NCBI GenBank assembly: GCA_045105475.1
Contig: JBGCDP010000170.1
Location: 1-64,000, forward strand
DNA: 64,000 nucleotides
Source: WTJY01 sp045105475
GTDB taxonomy: Bacteria; Chloroflexota; Anaerolineae; Promineifilales; Promineifilaceae
Reading direction: 5' to 3'
In this document: in pieces, positions 1 to 8,650 of the stretch
Layout: each line of letters opens with the position of its first letter
How positions within the stretch are numbered: position 1 is the stretch's first letter
Translations under genes and position numbers: made by a program
The notes under the pieces: model-generated
Databases searched by the model: none
Seen by the model: the letters and a program-made list of their open reading frames with translations, nothing else
Told to the model about the DNA's origin: nothing

Positions 1-339
1 AGCCATCATATGATTGTGGTGGGGACGAGCCGGGCTGATATGGCGTTAGCGGCCAACCGTTTAGGCGAAGTAGGCGGAGGTGTGGTTGTATTTAAAGATG
101 GCAAAGAATTAGCGCTGGTTGAACTGCCGATTGCAGGCTTAATGTCGGCCGAACGGGCTGAGGTTGTGGCGGCTAAAGCGGACAAAATGGTAGCTGCAAT
201 GGCTGAGTGTGGCTGCACGCTTAATAATGCCTACATGCAGCATAGTTTGCTGGCATTGGTTGTCATCCCTGAATTACGAATTTCTGACATGGGGTTGGTT
301 GACGTGACCACATTTGAGTTTGTTGGTCTGTTCGAATAA
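1..339 (+). CDS. ade: Adenine deaminase, C-terminal part (5' truncated by window edge)
   Basis: This is the last ~112 codons of a gene that enters from the left; the frame is open from base 1 (S-H-H-M...) and ends with TAA at 337-339. The peptide has the hallmark C-terminal block of the adenine deaminase (Ade) family: an IVVGTS..DMALAANRL segment, a Gly-Gly-Gly-Val-Val strand, the PIAGLMS loop, and the closing VIPELRISDMGLVDV. Ade is an amidohydrolase that converts adenine to hypoxanthine with release of ammonia in the cytoplasm; its metal site lies upstream of this window. The Met at base 10 is internal, not a start. Hypoxanthine is a substrate for xanthine-dehydrogenase-type enzymes such as those encoded at 16.7-22.7 kb, so a shared purine route is plausible but only inferred. 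Confidence 0.87.
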   Translation, partial: SHHMIVVGTSRADMALAANRLGEVGGGVVVFKDGKELALVELPIAGLMSAERAEVVAAKADKMVAAMAECGCTLNNAYMQHSLLALVVIPELRISDMGLVDVTTFEFVGLFE

Positions 340-491
340 TCGGCCGACTTATATGACAAATCTGTCGATAAAATTACGAACAAGTTACATCTTTAATTTT
401 CAAATTTAAAACTAGCAATTCGATATTAAACTTTGAGTTGCCTGCTGTTTAATCGCTAAACTAAAAACAAACCTGTATCGGAGAATAAATC

Positions 492-1136
492 ATGAGTGCA
501 CTAACCCGCAAAGCCAGAGAAAATGAGATCAAGAGCCAGAAGAGACTGCCGCCTGGGCAATCTTTAACTGAGCGATTTCCTGTGCTGCATTATGGTCCCA
601 CGGCCGTTTATCCTAATCTTGATAATTGGGATTTAAGGGTGTTTGGGCTGGTCGAAAACCCTGTTGTTTGGAATTGGGAAGAGTTTAACAAGCTACCCCG
701 GTCTAAAGTCACAATGGACATTCATTGTGTGACCAAGTGGTCTAAATTTGACACCACTTGGGAAGGGGTTTCGATGAAAACCTTGATTGATGAAGGGTTT
801 ATTCAACCCAGGCCAGAAGCTAAATATGTCATTCAGCATTGCGAATATGACTACACTACCAATACGACCCTCGACTTTTTGCTGCTCGATACCGTTTTGA
901 TGGCGACTCACTTTGAAGGTGAGCCGCTGACCCCGGAGCATGGTTATCCACTACGTTTTATATGCGGCTCAAAAGCGGATCGGAGCGAAGCAGATACTAA
1001 ATACATTTGGAAGGGTGGAAAGTGGTTGCGTGGTCTCGAATTTCGGGCCGATGATAAGTTAGGCTTTTGGGAAGTGAATGGCTATAACAATAATGCGAAC
1101 CCATGGGACGAAGAACGGTTTAGCCGAGGCTGGTAA
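492..1136 (+). CDS. Sulfite-oxidase-like molybdopterin oxidoreductase (YedY/MsrP-like fold)
   Basis: 214-residue protein made almost entirely of one oxidoreductase molybdopterin-binding domain (PF00174 type). The probable molybdenum ligand is Cys79 in the motif DIHCVTKWS, preceded by His78 as is usual for the family. The C-terminal GYNNNANPWDEERF segment is typical of the short cytoplasmic sulfite-oxidase-like enzymes. There is no signal peptide or Tat motif, and no haem or dimerisation domain, so it is a stand-alone cytoplasmic version; the physiological substrate is unknown. A purine-rich GGAGA lies ~9 bases before the ATG. It stands alone between ade and the translin gene with 150- and 75-base gaps. 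Family assignment is secure; the reaction (sulfite oxidation versus sulfoxide reduction) is not. Confidence 0.85.
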   Translation: MSALTRKARENEIKSQKRLPPGQSLTERFPVLHYGPTAVYPNLDNWDLRVFGLVENPVVWNWEEFNKLPRSKVTMDIHCVTKWSKFDTTWEGVSMKTLIDEGFIQPRPEAKYVIQHCEYDYTTNTTLDFLLLDTVLMATHFEGEPLTPEHGYPLRFICGSKADRSEADTKYIWKGGKWLRGLEFRADDKLGFWEVNGYNNNANPWDEERFSRGW

Positions 1137-1210
1137 GTGCCATTTGGACAAATGCCTGATTGATGGTTGAATAACTGTCTCATTAATTCTCTAAACATTG
1201 AACAATAATT

Positions 1211-1846
1211 ATGATTGAAAATCTAGATAAAATTTCTGAACAGATTCGAGGTGAGTTTGTCCAAATCGATGCTGTGCGTGAGGATGCGTACAAAATCTCA
1301 CGTGACATTACAAAAACGTGTGCAAATGCAATCCGGGCTGTGCATCGTAGCGAATGGGAGCTGGCTGAAGAGTTAACGGCTGAAGCGCGTGAGATGGTTA
1401 CCAAAATGGTAGCTGCGAGCGCGAGCTTTCCGCAGATCTATTGGGCCGGTTATACGCAAGACTGCTTAAAAGAATATGTTGAGGCGGAACACACGCTGGC
1501 TTTGATTCGTGGACTGCCTATTAAAAGCCCGGCCGAATTGCATGTGAGCGGATCGTCGTGGTTGAATGGGCTTTCAGAAGCAGCAACTGAGTTACGCCGT
1601 CGCATTTTAGACATTTTGCGTCATGGCCATGCAGAAGAGGCTGAAGCGCTCCTTGAAAAGATGGATGACATTTATAGTCTGTTGGTGACGTTTGATTTTC
1701 GTGATGCGATCACTGGTGGATTGCGCCGGCGGACGGATACATTGCGCGCTGTGCTTGAGCGGACGCGGGGTGACATTACCACGAGTATTCGCCAGTCCCA
1801 GTTGACTGAGGCGTTGAAGGCATTTGAGGGTAAAGTAAACGGCTAA
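1211..1846 (+). CDS. Translin family nucleic-acid-binding protein / RNase
   Basis: 211-residue, mostly helical protein with the translin signature. It has an early E-F-V-Q-I-D-A-V-R-E-D helix, a central KEYVEAEH segment (Glu88, Glu91, Glu93) and the late DFRDAITGGLRRRTD block that is nearly invariant in translins. Eukaryotic translin/TRAX form an octameric single-stranded nucleic-acid-binding ring, with TRAX acidic residues providing RNase activity (C3PO). Archaeal and scattered bacterial homologues are known and often mis-named haloacid dehalogenase. The E-x-x-E pair in KEYVEAEH fits the position of the TRAX catalytic acids, so RNase activity is plausible but inferred. Length matches the family (about 200-230). 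It is monocistronic, facing a convergent DtxR-family gene. Family call confident; substrate unknown. Confidence 0.85.
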   Translation: MIENLDKISEQIRGEFVQIDAVREDAYKISRDITKTCANAIRAVHRSEWELAEELTAEAREMVTKMVAASASFPQIYWAGYTQDCLKEYVEAEHTLALIRGLPIKSPAELHVSGSSWLNGLSEAATELRRRILDILRHGHAEEAEALLEKMDDIYSLLVTFDFRDAITGGLRRRTDTLRAVLERTRGDITTSIRQSQLTEALKAFEGKVNG

Positions 1847-1891
1847 CTTTTTGAGTTTGTCAGAGAATGTAGGATGAGGAGGGTGTCTACA

Positions 1892-2602
1892 CTATAGTTT
1901 AATTAAGATGGAGTCTGCCGCATCAAACCCAATTTTGTGTGTATTCCCACTTTCCGTAAGCTGAACGATGTAATTCTCGCGATCGGCCGAAATTTCGACG
2001 ACTTTTAGGCTTGTTCCAGGGATTAGATCGCAGTCGGCTAATTCGCGTAGCATGGCGGAATCATTGTCACGCCTGATCTGCGAGATTTCACCTTGGTCAT
2101 TGAGCATCATTGTCGTTAGCGGCCGGGATTGTACATGGGGTACTGTGCCATCCATACGCGGAATTGGGGCCCCGTGTGGATCAAACTCTGGATGATTCAA
2201 ATAGGCTGCAATTTTCGCTTCGAGCTTTTCACTAATAACATGCTCTAAAAGGTCAGCCTGCTCGTGAACCTCATCCCATTCAAAGCCTAATGCTTCCATC
2301 AAGTAAGTCTCGATCAAGCGATGATGTCGGATTACTTCTAAGGCAATCTTCCGGCCGGACTCCGTTAGTGTGACCCCATAATGTTTCTGATAATTGACCA
2401 AATCTAAACCGGACAATCGTTTAATCATGCCGGTAACTGACGCAGGTTTTACCTCACGAGCTTCTGCTAAACGAGATGTGCTTACAGGGAATTCCTCTTG
2501 GGCTAAGCGATAAATCGTTTTTAAGTAGTCCTCAATCGCTTGATGAGATGGCCCCCCCTTGCCTGAGTTAGATGAATTTCTGAGCGTTTTAATATCGGGC
2601 AT
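1892..2602 (-). CDS. DtxR/MntR-family metal-dependent transcriptional regulator
   Basis: 236 residues with the three-domain layout of the long DtxR/IdeR type. Residues ~20-85 form the winged helix (AIEDYLKTIYRLAQEE, then the recognition helix VKPASVTGMIKRL). A dimerisation/metal domain at ~86-150 carries the His- and Glu-rich RHHRLIETYL and HEQADLLEHVIS motifs. The C-terminal FeoA/SH3-like domain follows (LADCDLIPGTSLKVVE ... HKIGFDAADSI). Such proteins bind Fe(II) or Mn(II) and repress metal-uptake or activate storage genes. No metal transporter is adjacent in this window, so the regulon is not evident. It is divergent from the sensor kinase across 366 bases. The N-terminal ~18 residues are Ser/Gly-rich and the start could lie slightly downstream. 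Confidence 0.9.
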   Translation of the reverse strand: MPDIKTLRNSSNSGKGGPSHQAIEDYLKTIYRLAQEEFPVSTSRLAEAREVKPASVTGMIKRLSGLDLVNYQKHYGVTLTESGRKIALEVIRHHRLIETYLMEALGFEWDEVHEQADLLEHVISEKLEAKIAAYLNHPEFDPHGAPIPRMDGTVPHVQSRPLTTMMLNDQGEISQIRRDNDSAMLRELADCDLIPGTSLKVVEISADRENYIVQLTESGNTHKIGFDAADSILIKL

Positions 2603-2968
2603 AGCAGTTTGTTTTGCTAAAAGAACAGGAACAATTAATTAAGGAAGAGTAAATATAATATTTTTTTAAGCTTCTGGTCAAATCTCCCTATTCTTTTCAC
2701 ATAATGATTCACGGTTTGCCAATGGTCATGCGAAATACGGGTGGGTTAAACTCAAAAAATAGGCAACAGCAACAAAGCTATGTCAACTGCCAACATTAAA
2801 GATCCTGTGCCTAGTTGAAACAATCTAGCAAGTCAATTGCAACCCCATAGTCGATCCCGCTCTTTAGGGAGATTCGGTTTTGGGCTTGATATCTTTATCT
2901 TTAAGAAATATTTTCGTGTGAGATAAAGCATACTTTGTAAATGACAGGCTCCAAATCCCCATTTCATA
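2603..2968. other. Divergent intergenic region between DtxR gene and sensor kinase
   Basis: This 366-base AT-rich stretch has no convincing coding potential. It must hold the promoters for both flanking genes. A TATAAT-like hexamer sits at 2654-2659 (+ strand) beside a T-run, but a matching -35 element was not convincing. No clear palindromic DtxR operator was seen, so autoregulation cannot be claimed. The kinase ATG at 2969 lacks a strong Shine-Dalgarno sequence. Confidence 0.35.
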
Positions 2969-5752
2969 ATGACCCGATTATCGCTTGGACAACGAATAGC
3001 TGCCTCCTTTGCTTTCCTGATCTTGCCAGTTGCATTGGTTGCCAGCTTTTTTCTGAGCCAGCAAGCTTCACTATTTAGCGATATAAGAACCAACCAGCTG
3101 CCTGAAATTGCTAAAAGTAACTTTTTAGATGGGCATGTCGCTTTGCTTGTTTTTGAGCAGAAACTTTCTTCTGCAATTTTTGAGAAAGATCGTGCTACTG
3201 CATCGAATTTGTTGAATGACTTCACACTACGTCACGATCATTTTGCTTCACAAGGTTTATTAGATGACGTTGATCAAGTCAGTGGTCTTTCAGATGCGGT
3301 AATTATCATTGAAGGTTATCGGCCGGAATTTAACCAGTTGCTTGGTGAGTTGTCAGAGGCTGTAAATAATGATGATTGGGAAGCTGCTAATGTGATAATT
3401 GTGGAGCTTTCCACTACTTCAGATGAGATTAGTCAGGCAGTTGACCAATTCGTTGAAGGGCTCAATAGTTTCACGCTTGAGTCAGATGACACCTTAGCGC
3501 AATGGCAGATGCGCACCATTCTCTTTACGCTATTGGCTTTTGGCAGCATTTTATTCTTAATCCTGCTGATTGGCGTGTTGCTCACTTTTTCTTTATCGAT
3601 TCCCCTCAATCAAATTAAAGAAAGCCTGCGGAAGTGGCAATCGGGTGATTTTTCACATCGGGTCTTGGTTTCTGGCCAGAGCGAGCTAACTGAAATCGGA
3701 AGTACCATGAATGAGGTGATTAGCCTCGTTGAAAGCGGCCGGAGTCGAGTTTACGACAATGCAACCGATAAAGAAATAACCTCATCTGATTTGTTAAGTG
3801 ATCGTGTGTATGGTCTTGAAACGAGCTTGGCAATTGCCCAACGGGTCATGTCAACGCCTGATCTTGAGGTGCTTTTGCCTCAGGTCTCTGAATTGCTGCG
3901 CCAACGTTACGCACTATATCATGTTGCTGTTTATTTAATCGACCCTCAAACAGATCTACTTGTTTTGGAATCAGGCACACTGATTGATGACAAGCGCACA
4001 CTTCCTATCAATGAGAAGAGTATGCCGGGCTGGGCGGCCAAGCACCGACGGCCGGGGTTGGCTGAGGATGTGCGACAAGATACTCGCTATTATCTCTCAT
4101 CAAAATTATCAGAGACTCGTTCAGAACTCACACTCCCTCTGTTGATCGGCCGTGATCTCATTGGCGTTCTTGATTTGCACAGCAATATTAAAGCTGGATT
4201 TAGCCGCGATAGCGTTCTGCAATTCCAATCGATCGCTGACCTGATTGTGATGTCAATTCACAACTTGCGAATTGTCGAAGGCGGCCGGTCTCGACTACAT
4301 CTGGCCGATGCGCTAAAGGGAATTGGTGAATCCCTAATCGCTTCTAATAACCTAACTCATCTTTTGAAGCTGATGCTGACACATACGAAGCGCTTGGTTG
4401 ACTATGATGGGGCAACAGTTTCATTGTGGAATGGGAAAATGCTTGAGGTGTGTGCGACGAGCGGCGATACTTTAGCTACGAAAGGGATCAGAATTACGCC
4501 TGATCCGAATGACCCCACTGATATATTTATGCGGGTGCAGTCGGCCGGTCGCCCTTATGCGATTGATGTACCAGATGCTGAGCTGGAAGATAGCCATAGT
4601 CGCTGGCATTCTTTGTTTTTAGATGGGTGCTGGTTGGCCATACCGTTTATGGGGGAGACGGGCATCGTTGGGATTGTGGCATTTGCGCGCCATGAGCGGA
4701 TTCCATTTTCGGCCGAAGATCAGGCGATTGCAGCGACCATAGCCAATCAATCTTGGCTGGTGCTTGAAAACTCACATCAAAAAAGGCAAATTAAGCGAGT
4801 GCGTGAGCAGATGGAGTTTGAGCTACATAGTCGTACTGATGCGATTCAGACCGCTTACGCTGAGCTAGATAAACTAGATCAAACTAAATCTCGTTTTGTG
4901 AGTATCGCTTCGCACGAGTTACGCACACCGCTGACGATTATTCGTGGCTATAGTGAAATTTTGCAAAAGCAGTCAGGCATCGCTGGTAACCAGCAAAATG
5001 ATCGTCTTGTAGGCGGTATTTTGAAAGGGGTAAAGCGGATCAGTGAAGTGGTTGAAAACCTGCTCGATTTGACCCGGATCGACTATCGTACGCTCGAAAT
5101 CCGGCCGGAACCGATTCGGTTAAAAGATTTATTTAGCAATATTGAATCTTTGATCGAGGATGAGATTGATGCACGAAAGATAGACCTTGTAGTTGATGAG
5201 TCTACGAAGCAGTTGCCGATCATCGACGGCGACTTAACCGGCATGCGCAAAATCTTTGAACACCTGATCAACAACGCGATTAAGTACACACCAGACGGGG
5301 GAGAGATAAAGATAACCGGCCGTGCATGGCAAGGCGATGGAGCGGCTCAACTTGCAACATCTAAGGCCAACCAAATTGATTGGCCCGAAGATGGCATCCA
5401 TTTGCAAATCAAAGATTCCGGTATTGGCATTGACCCGGACGATCAAGAGCTAATTTTCCAGAAGTTTTTCCAAACAGGAGAGGTTGATCTGCACTCGAGC
5501 AGCAAGTTTGATTTTCGAGGCGGCGGACCAGGGTTAGGTTTAGCCATTGTTCGAGGGATTGTGACTGCGCATCATGGGCATGTCTGGGCTGAAAGTAGCG
5601 GCTTTGACGATGAAAAGATGCCAGGTTCTACTTTCCATGTCGTGCTCCCACGTAGGCAACTGTTGAACGATCAAACATTGAGGTTTGATCTGCCTCTGTC
5701 TGTTATTTCAGGAGCTAGCCATAAGATAAAAGGGGAATCATTAAACGGATAA
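2969..5752 (+). CDS. Membrane sensor histidine kinase with HAMP and two GAF domains
   Basis: 927 residues. A transmembrane helix at ~10-28 is followed by an extracytoplasmic all-helical segment (~30-185) and a second helix at ~188-210 (TLLAFGSILFLILLIGVLL). A HAMP linker (~211-260) leads into two GAF-type sensory domains (~280-430 and ~445-600), a coiled coil, a HisKA domain and an HATPase domain. His649 in SIASHELRTPLTIIRGY is the predicted phospho-acceptor. The ATP lid shows the N-box INNAIKYTPDGG, the G1 box DSGIGIDPDD and the G2 box GGGPGLGLAI, so the kinase should be active. No receiver domain is attached and no response regulator gene is adjacent, making this an orphan kinase. It ends at a strong bidirectional terminator. 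Signal and partner are unknown. Confidence 0.93.
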   Translation: MTRLSLGQRIAASFAFLILPVALVASFFLSQQASLFSDIRTNQLPEIAKSNFLDGHVALLVFEQKLSSAIFEKDRATASNLLNDFTLRHDHFASQGLLDDVDQVSGLSDAVIIIEGYRPEFNQLLGELSEAVNNDDWEAANVIIVELSTTSDEISQAVDQFVEGLNSFTLESDDTLAQWQMRTILFTLLAFGSILFLILLIGVLLTFSLSIPLNQIKESLRKWQSGDFSHRVLVSGQSELTEIGSTMNEVISLVESGRSRVYDNATDKEITSSDLLSDRVYGLETSLAIAQRVMSTPDLEVLLPQVSELLRQRYALYHVAVYLIDPQTDLLVLESGTLIDDKRTLPINEKSMPGWAAKHRRPGLAEDVRQDTRYYLSSKLSETRSELTLPLLIGRDLIGVLDLHSNIKAGFSRDSVLQFQSIADLIVMSIHNLRIVEGGRSRLHLADALKGIGESLIASNNLTHLLKLMLTHTKRLVDYDGATVSLWNGKMLEVCATSGDTLATKGIRITPDPNDPTDIFMRVQSAGRPYAIDVPDAELEDSHSRWHSLFLDGCWLAIPFMGETGIVGIVAFARHERIPFSAEDQAIAATIANQSWLVLENSHQKRQIKRVREQMEFELHSRTDAIQTAYAELDKLDQTKSRFVSIASHELRTPLTIIRGYSEILQKQSGIAGNQQNDRLVGGILKGVKRISEVVENLLDLTRIDYRTLEIRPEPIRLKDLFSNIESLIEDEIDARKIDLVVDESTKQLPIIDGDLTGMRKIFEHLINNAIKYTPDGGEIKITGRAWQGDGAAQLATSKANQIDWPEDGIHLQIKDSGIGIDPDDQELIFQKFFQTGEVDLHSSSKFDFRGGGPGLGLAIVRGIVTAHHGHVWAESSGFDDEKMPGSTFHVVLPRRQLLNDQTLRFDLPLSVISGASHKIKGESLNG

Positions 5753-5788
5753 AATCAATTTCCTATTGACTATTAAATTAATACGCAT

Positions 5789-5824
5789 AAAAAAAGCGCA
5801 TGTCGATAAACATGCGCTTTTTTT
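5789..5824 (+). terminator. Bidirectional rho-independent terminator
   Basis: Stem GCGCATG (5796-5802) pairs with CATGCGC (5811-5817) around an 8-base loop. It is flanked by seven A's on the left and seven or more T's on the right, so it works in both directions. It separates the kinase (+) from the convergent gamma-glutamyltransferase gene (-). Confidence 0.92.
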
Positions 5825-5853
5825 ATAGATGTTTTCTGACTTAATGTGGAGTG

Positions 5854-7473
5854 TTAATATCCGGCCGCGGTGCCGTCATTTCTAGGCTCAGCGCCTCCTA
5901 CATAAACGCCTGACTCAATGTCACGAATAATCGCTTGACCACCACCATAGTGGAGTGTTTCTGCGCGCGAAACCGGCATGAGCTGGTGCCCACGCAAACG
6001 CATCTCAGCATACATGCGTTCACCAAAAGATGGCTCGAGGGCAAACAGCTTATCCTTTTGCCAATAAAAGCGTGGCGCATCTAAGGCGGCTTGTGGGCTC
6101 ATATCAAAATCAACCAGCGAACTGCCGACTTGAAGATGACCCTGTGGTTGCATGAAGCCACCCATGACTCCAAAGCTGGCCCAAGCTTGGTCATTCTTGG
6201 TAATAAAGCCGGGAATAATAGTGTGGAAGGGACGTTTGCCACCGGCCGCTTCATTGGGGTGACCTTCCTCAAGGCTAAAGTTTGCGCCACGATTTTGCAG
6301 CTGGACGCCTGTCGTGCCGGCCGTTAATCCGCTACCAAAGCCCATATACAAGCTCTGAATCCAGCTAACCATGTTGCCAGCTTCGTCCGCAACAGTTAGG
6401 TAGACGGTGTCACCATGTTGTTGTGGCTGACCCGGCATTGGCGTAAGAGCCGATTTGCTATCGATGAGTCCACGGCGGGTTTCCGTGTAGCTGTCACTGA
6501 GTAGCCCGGCTAATGGGATTTGTGCATGTTTAGGATCAGCGATATAAGCATGAGCATCAGCAAATGCGAGTTTGATCGCTTCCATCATGGTGTGTGTATA
6601 TTCGTAGGTGCCATGCCCCATCGCCTGCACATCGAAGCCTTTCATGATGTTGAGGGCGAGCAGAGCGGTTAACCCTTGCCCGTTAGGTGGGATTTCGAAA
6701 AAGCGATACCCCGGCCGATATTCAACACTAATCGGTTCAACCCATTCAGCTTTGTAGTTGGCCAGATCATCGGTTGACAAAAAGCCACCATCTGCCTGCA
6801 CACAATCTGCGATTTGTTGAGCAATGTCACCCGTGTAAAAAGCATCGTATCCCTTGTCTACGATTTTTTGCAGCGTAGCCGCAACCTCTGGATTGCTAAA
6901 CATTTCTCCAGGATTTGGACCACGACCGCCGGGGAATGGTAGCCAAACACGTTTTGAATCGGCGTGGCGGCTCATTTTTTCGTGAGACCGACTCCATTGT
7001 GAAGCGATTTTTTCGCTAACAGGGTAGCCATCGCGGGCATAGGTGATGGCACTGTCTAAAATGCGACTGAGGGGTAAGCTGCCAAACTTGCTTAATGCCA
7101 TTTCCCATCCGCGTAATGCACCAGGAACGGTTACGGCTAACCCGCCTAAGGCTGGAAATTCTGTGTGGCCAAGGATGCGAACATGATCGGCTGTTAGCCC
7201 GGCGGGAGCGGGACCACTGGCATTTAAACCAAATAGCCGCTGATCGGCGGCCGACCAGATGAGTGCAAATGCATCTCCACCAATGCCGGTTGAACAAGGT
7301 TCGGTGACACACAACGTTGAAACGGTTGCGATGGCAGCATCAATCGCGTTGCCTCCTGCTCGCAAAATGTCTATTCCGGCTTGGGCTGCCAAGGGCTGGC
7401 TGGTTGCCACCATCCCATTTCGGCCGATGACGTTTGAGCGTCTGCTGTTAAATTGAACTTCGAAATTTGTCAT
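5854..7473 (-). CDS. ggt: Gamma-glutamyltransferase family Ntn-hydrolase
   Basis: 539-residue gamma-glutamyltranspeptidase homologue. The N-terminal part has NGMVATSQPLAAQAGIDIL and the GGNAIDAAIA helix of the large subunit. The predicted autocleavage site and nucleophile is Thr356 in HGDTVYLTVADEAGN. A later loop, NRGANFSLEEGHPN, belongs to the small subunit. These enzymes process gamma-glutamyl compounds such as glutathione, or act as acylases. No signal peptide is evident, so unlike classical periplasmic GGT this one probably acts inside the cell, as in the YwrD-like branch. An AGAGG ribosome site precedes the ATG. The gene is monocistronic and ends at the shared terminator. The substrate (glutathione, gamma-glutamyl amines or another amide) cannot be told from sequence alone. 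Confidence 0.92.
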   Translation of the reverse strand: MTNFEVQFNSRRSNVIGRNGMVATSQPLAAQAGIDILRAGGNAIDAAIATVSTLCVTEPCSTGIGGDAFALIWSAADQRLFGLNASGPAPAGLTADHVRILGHTEFPALGGLAVTVPGALRGWEMALSKFGSLPLSRILDSAITYARDGYPVSEKIASQWSRSHEKMSRHADSKRVWLPFPGGRGPNPGEMFSNPEVAATLQKIVDKGYDAFYTGDIAQQIADCVQADGGFLSTDDLANYKAEWVEPISVEYRPGYRFFEIPPNGQGLTALLALNIMKGFDVQAMGHGTYEYTHTMMEAIKLAFADAHAYIADPKHAQIPLAGLLSDSYTETRRGLIDSKSALTPMPGQPQQHGDTVYLTVADEAGNMVSWIQSLYMGFGSGLTAGTTGVQLQNRGANFSLEEGHPNEAAGGKRPFHTIIPGFITKNDQAWASFGVMGGFMQPQGHLQVGSSLVDFDMSPQAALDAPRFYWQKDKLFALEPSFGERMYAEMRLRGHQLMPVSRAETLHYGGGQAIIRDIESGVYVGGAEPRNDGTAAGY

Positions 7474-7753
7474 GGAATACCTCTGGCTATCTGTAATTTT
7501 GATTTTCGGAACACTAATACTGTAAACCGGTTAACATTTGTAAGTGAAGATGTAACCTTGAATCGATAAAGTAATATGAAAGAACAGGTGATTTAACCAT
7601 TCAAAACATTCTCTCAAAGAGATGGTACAAAAATAGTAGAAGGGTGCCAAAAGCAATTGAAGGTTTGATCGTAATTCTTATTCAAAAGTCAGTCATCGTC
7701 GTTGTTTCCGCTTTTTTGGAAGAAAAACGGAAACATTCAGAGGTTTTAACACT

Positions 7754-8398
7754 ATGGGTTCACTAACGCACCGTTCAACTGATTACATTGGTAGCTCGAT
7801 TGGGAATATAGCTGGCGCAGAGGCTCAACGTGAGCTTAATCGCAAGCGTGAGTATCGCCAAACTTTAGCTGAGAAAGCATTGCAGATCATGAATGTAGTG
7901 GCTCGCCCTGAGGCGGTATCAACAACCGCCCTTATTGCAAAAATGGGAATCCCTCGTGATGTTTTCAAACATTTGTATGCAGGGTTAGATGATTTTCAAG
8001 ACGATATGATTGAGTCTGGCTGGAAGGATTTGCTACGAGAGCTCCGTTTAGTTGCGACCACAACTTCAGGCCGTGAGGGGCTTGATGCGATTATTTTAAC
8101 CTACCGAAACTACGTCAAAGAAAATAAAGGCAGCTACTATGTATCTGTCTGTCAGGGCCGAGACGCATCTGTCGGCCGTAAATATGCCTCACGTTTATGC
8201 CGCCTGCTTCATATTGTTTTGGCTTCTTGTGATCTTGGGCATGCAGATTTGCATCGTTCGGCCGAAAACTTGGCTGAAGTGCTTCACGGGTTAGCGGTTA
8301 TGGAAATTACTGGTGAGACCTATGGCGAAGTAGACACCACGATTACACATATCATTCGAGTTTATTTAAACGATTTATTTAATCGTTATACCCCTTAA
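7754..8398 (+). CDS. TetR-like transcriptional regulator (WHG-type C-terminus)
   Basis: 214 residues. After a ~30-residue polar leader there is a helical region (RQTLAEKALQIMNVVA ... VSTTALIAKMGIPRDVFKHLY ... LDDFQDDMIESGW) with the spacing of a TetR DNA-binding domain. The canonical Gly-x-x-x-x-Y-x-H-F recognition motif is degenerate. The remainder is helical ligand-binding-like (GLDAIILTYRNYVKENKGSYYVSV). It resembles regulators with the WHG C-terminal domain. Likely a small-molecule-responsive repressor. It is convergent with the 75-residue gene downstream and has a 280-base upstream gap shared with ggt, so it could control ggt or itself. The assignment rests on helix pattern rather than strong motifs. 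Confidence 0.6.
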   Translation: MGSLTHRSTDYIGSSIGNIAGAEAQRELNRKREYRQTLAEKALQIMNVVARPEAVSTTALIAKMGIPRDVFKHLYAGLDDFQDDMIESGWKDLLRELRLVATTTSGREGLDAIILTYRNYVKENKGSYYVSVCQGRDASVGRKYASRLCRLLHIVLASCDLGHADLHRSAENLAEVLHGLAVMEITGETYGEVDTTITHIIRVYLNDLFNRYTP

Positions 8399-8422
8399 AC
8401 CTTTGCTAGGGACCTGCCCTGC

Positions 8423-8650
8423 TTAAGGGGGGGCGCCTGTTCCTATCCAAAAATGATTTGGCCGGACAAAAGTTGCCGGCCGCACAGATATTTCCCCAAA
8501 AACTAATTCTTCTTTTAATGCCTTTTGATTGACAAAGCAGACGGTTGGCTTGGGCCCATAATGCTCTTTGTACCAATCGGCCGCGCGTGAGATTTTGTCT
8601 TCAATTGTGCGATTTTTGTTGTCATCGAGCCATAGCATGCCTTCATTCAT
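8423..8650 (-). CDS. Small protein translationally coupled to FtsK-like ATPase
   Basis: 75-residue soluble protein. Its ATG overlaps the TGA of the upstream ATPase gene by four bases (ATGA), so the two are almost certainly translated together. Visible features are an N-terminal helix (RTIEDKISRAADWYKEHYG), a short strand with PTVCFVNQKAL, and a C-terminal strand-rich part ending in GTGAPP. I do not recognise a named family. The tight coupling suggests a partner, adaptor or regulator of the ATPase. It carries the genomic CGGCCG motif twice, so it looks long-resident rather than recently acquired. Confidence 0.75.
   Translation of the reverse strand: MNEGMLWLDDNKNRTIEDKISRAADWYKEHYGPKPTVCFVNQKALKEELVFGEISVRPATFVRPNHFWIGTGAPP

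Noticed and set aside
10..339. A complete 109-residue gene starting at base 10
   Set aside because: The frame is open to base 1 and the peptide aligns with the C-terminus of adenine deaminase, so the Met is internal.
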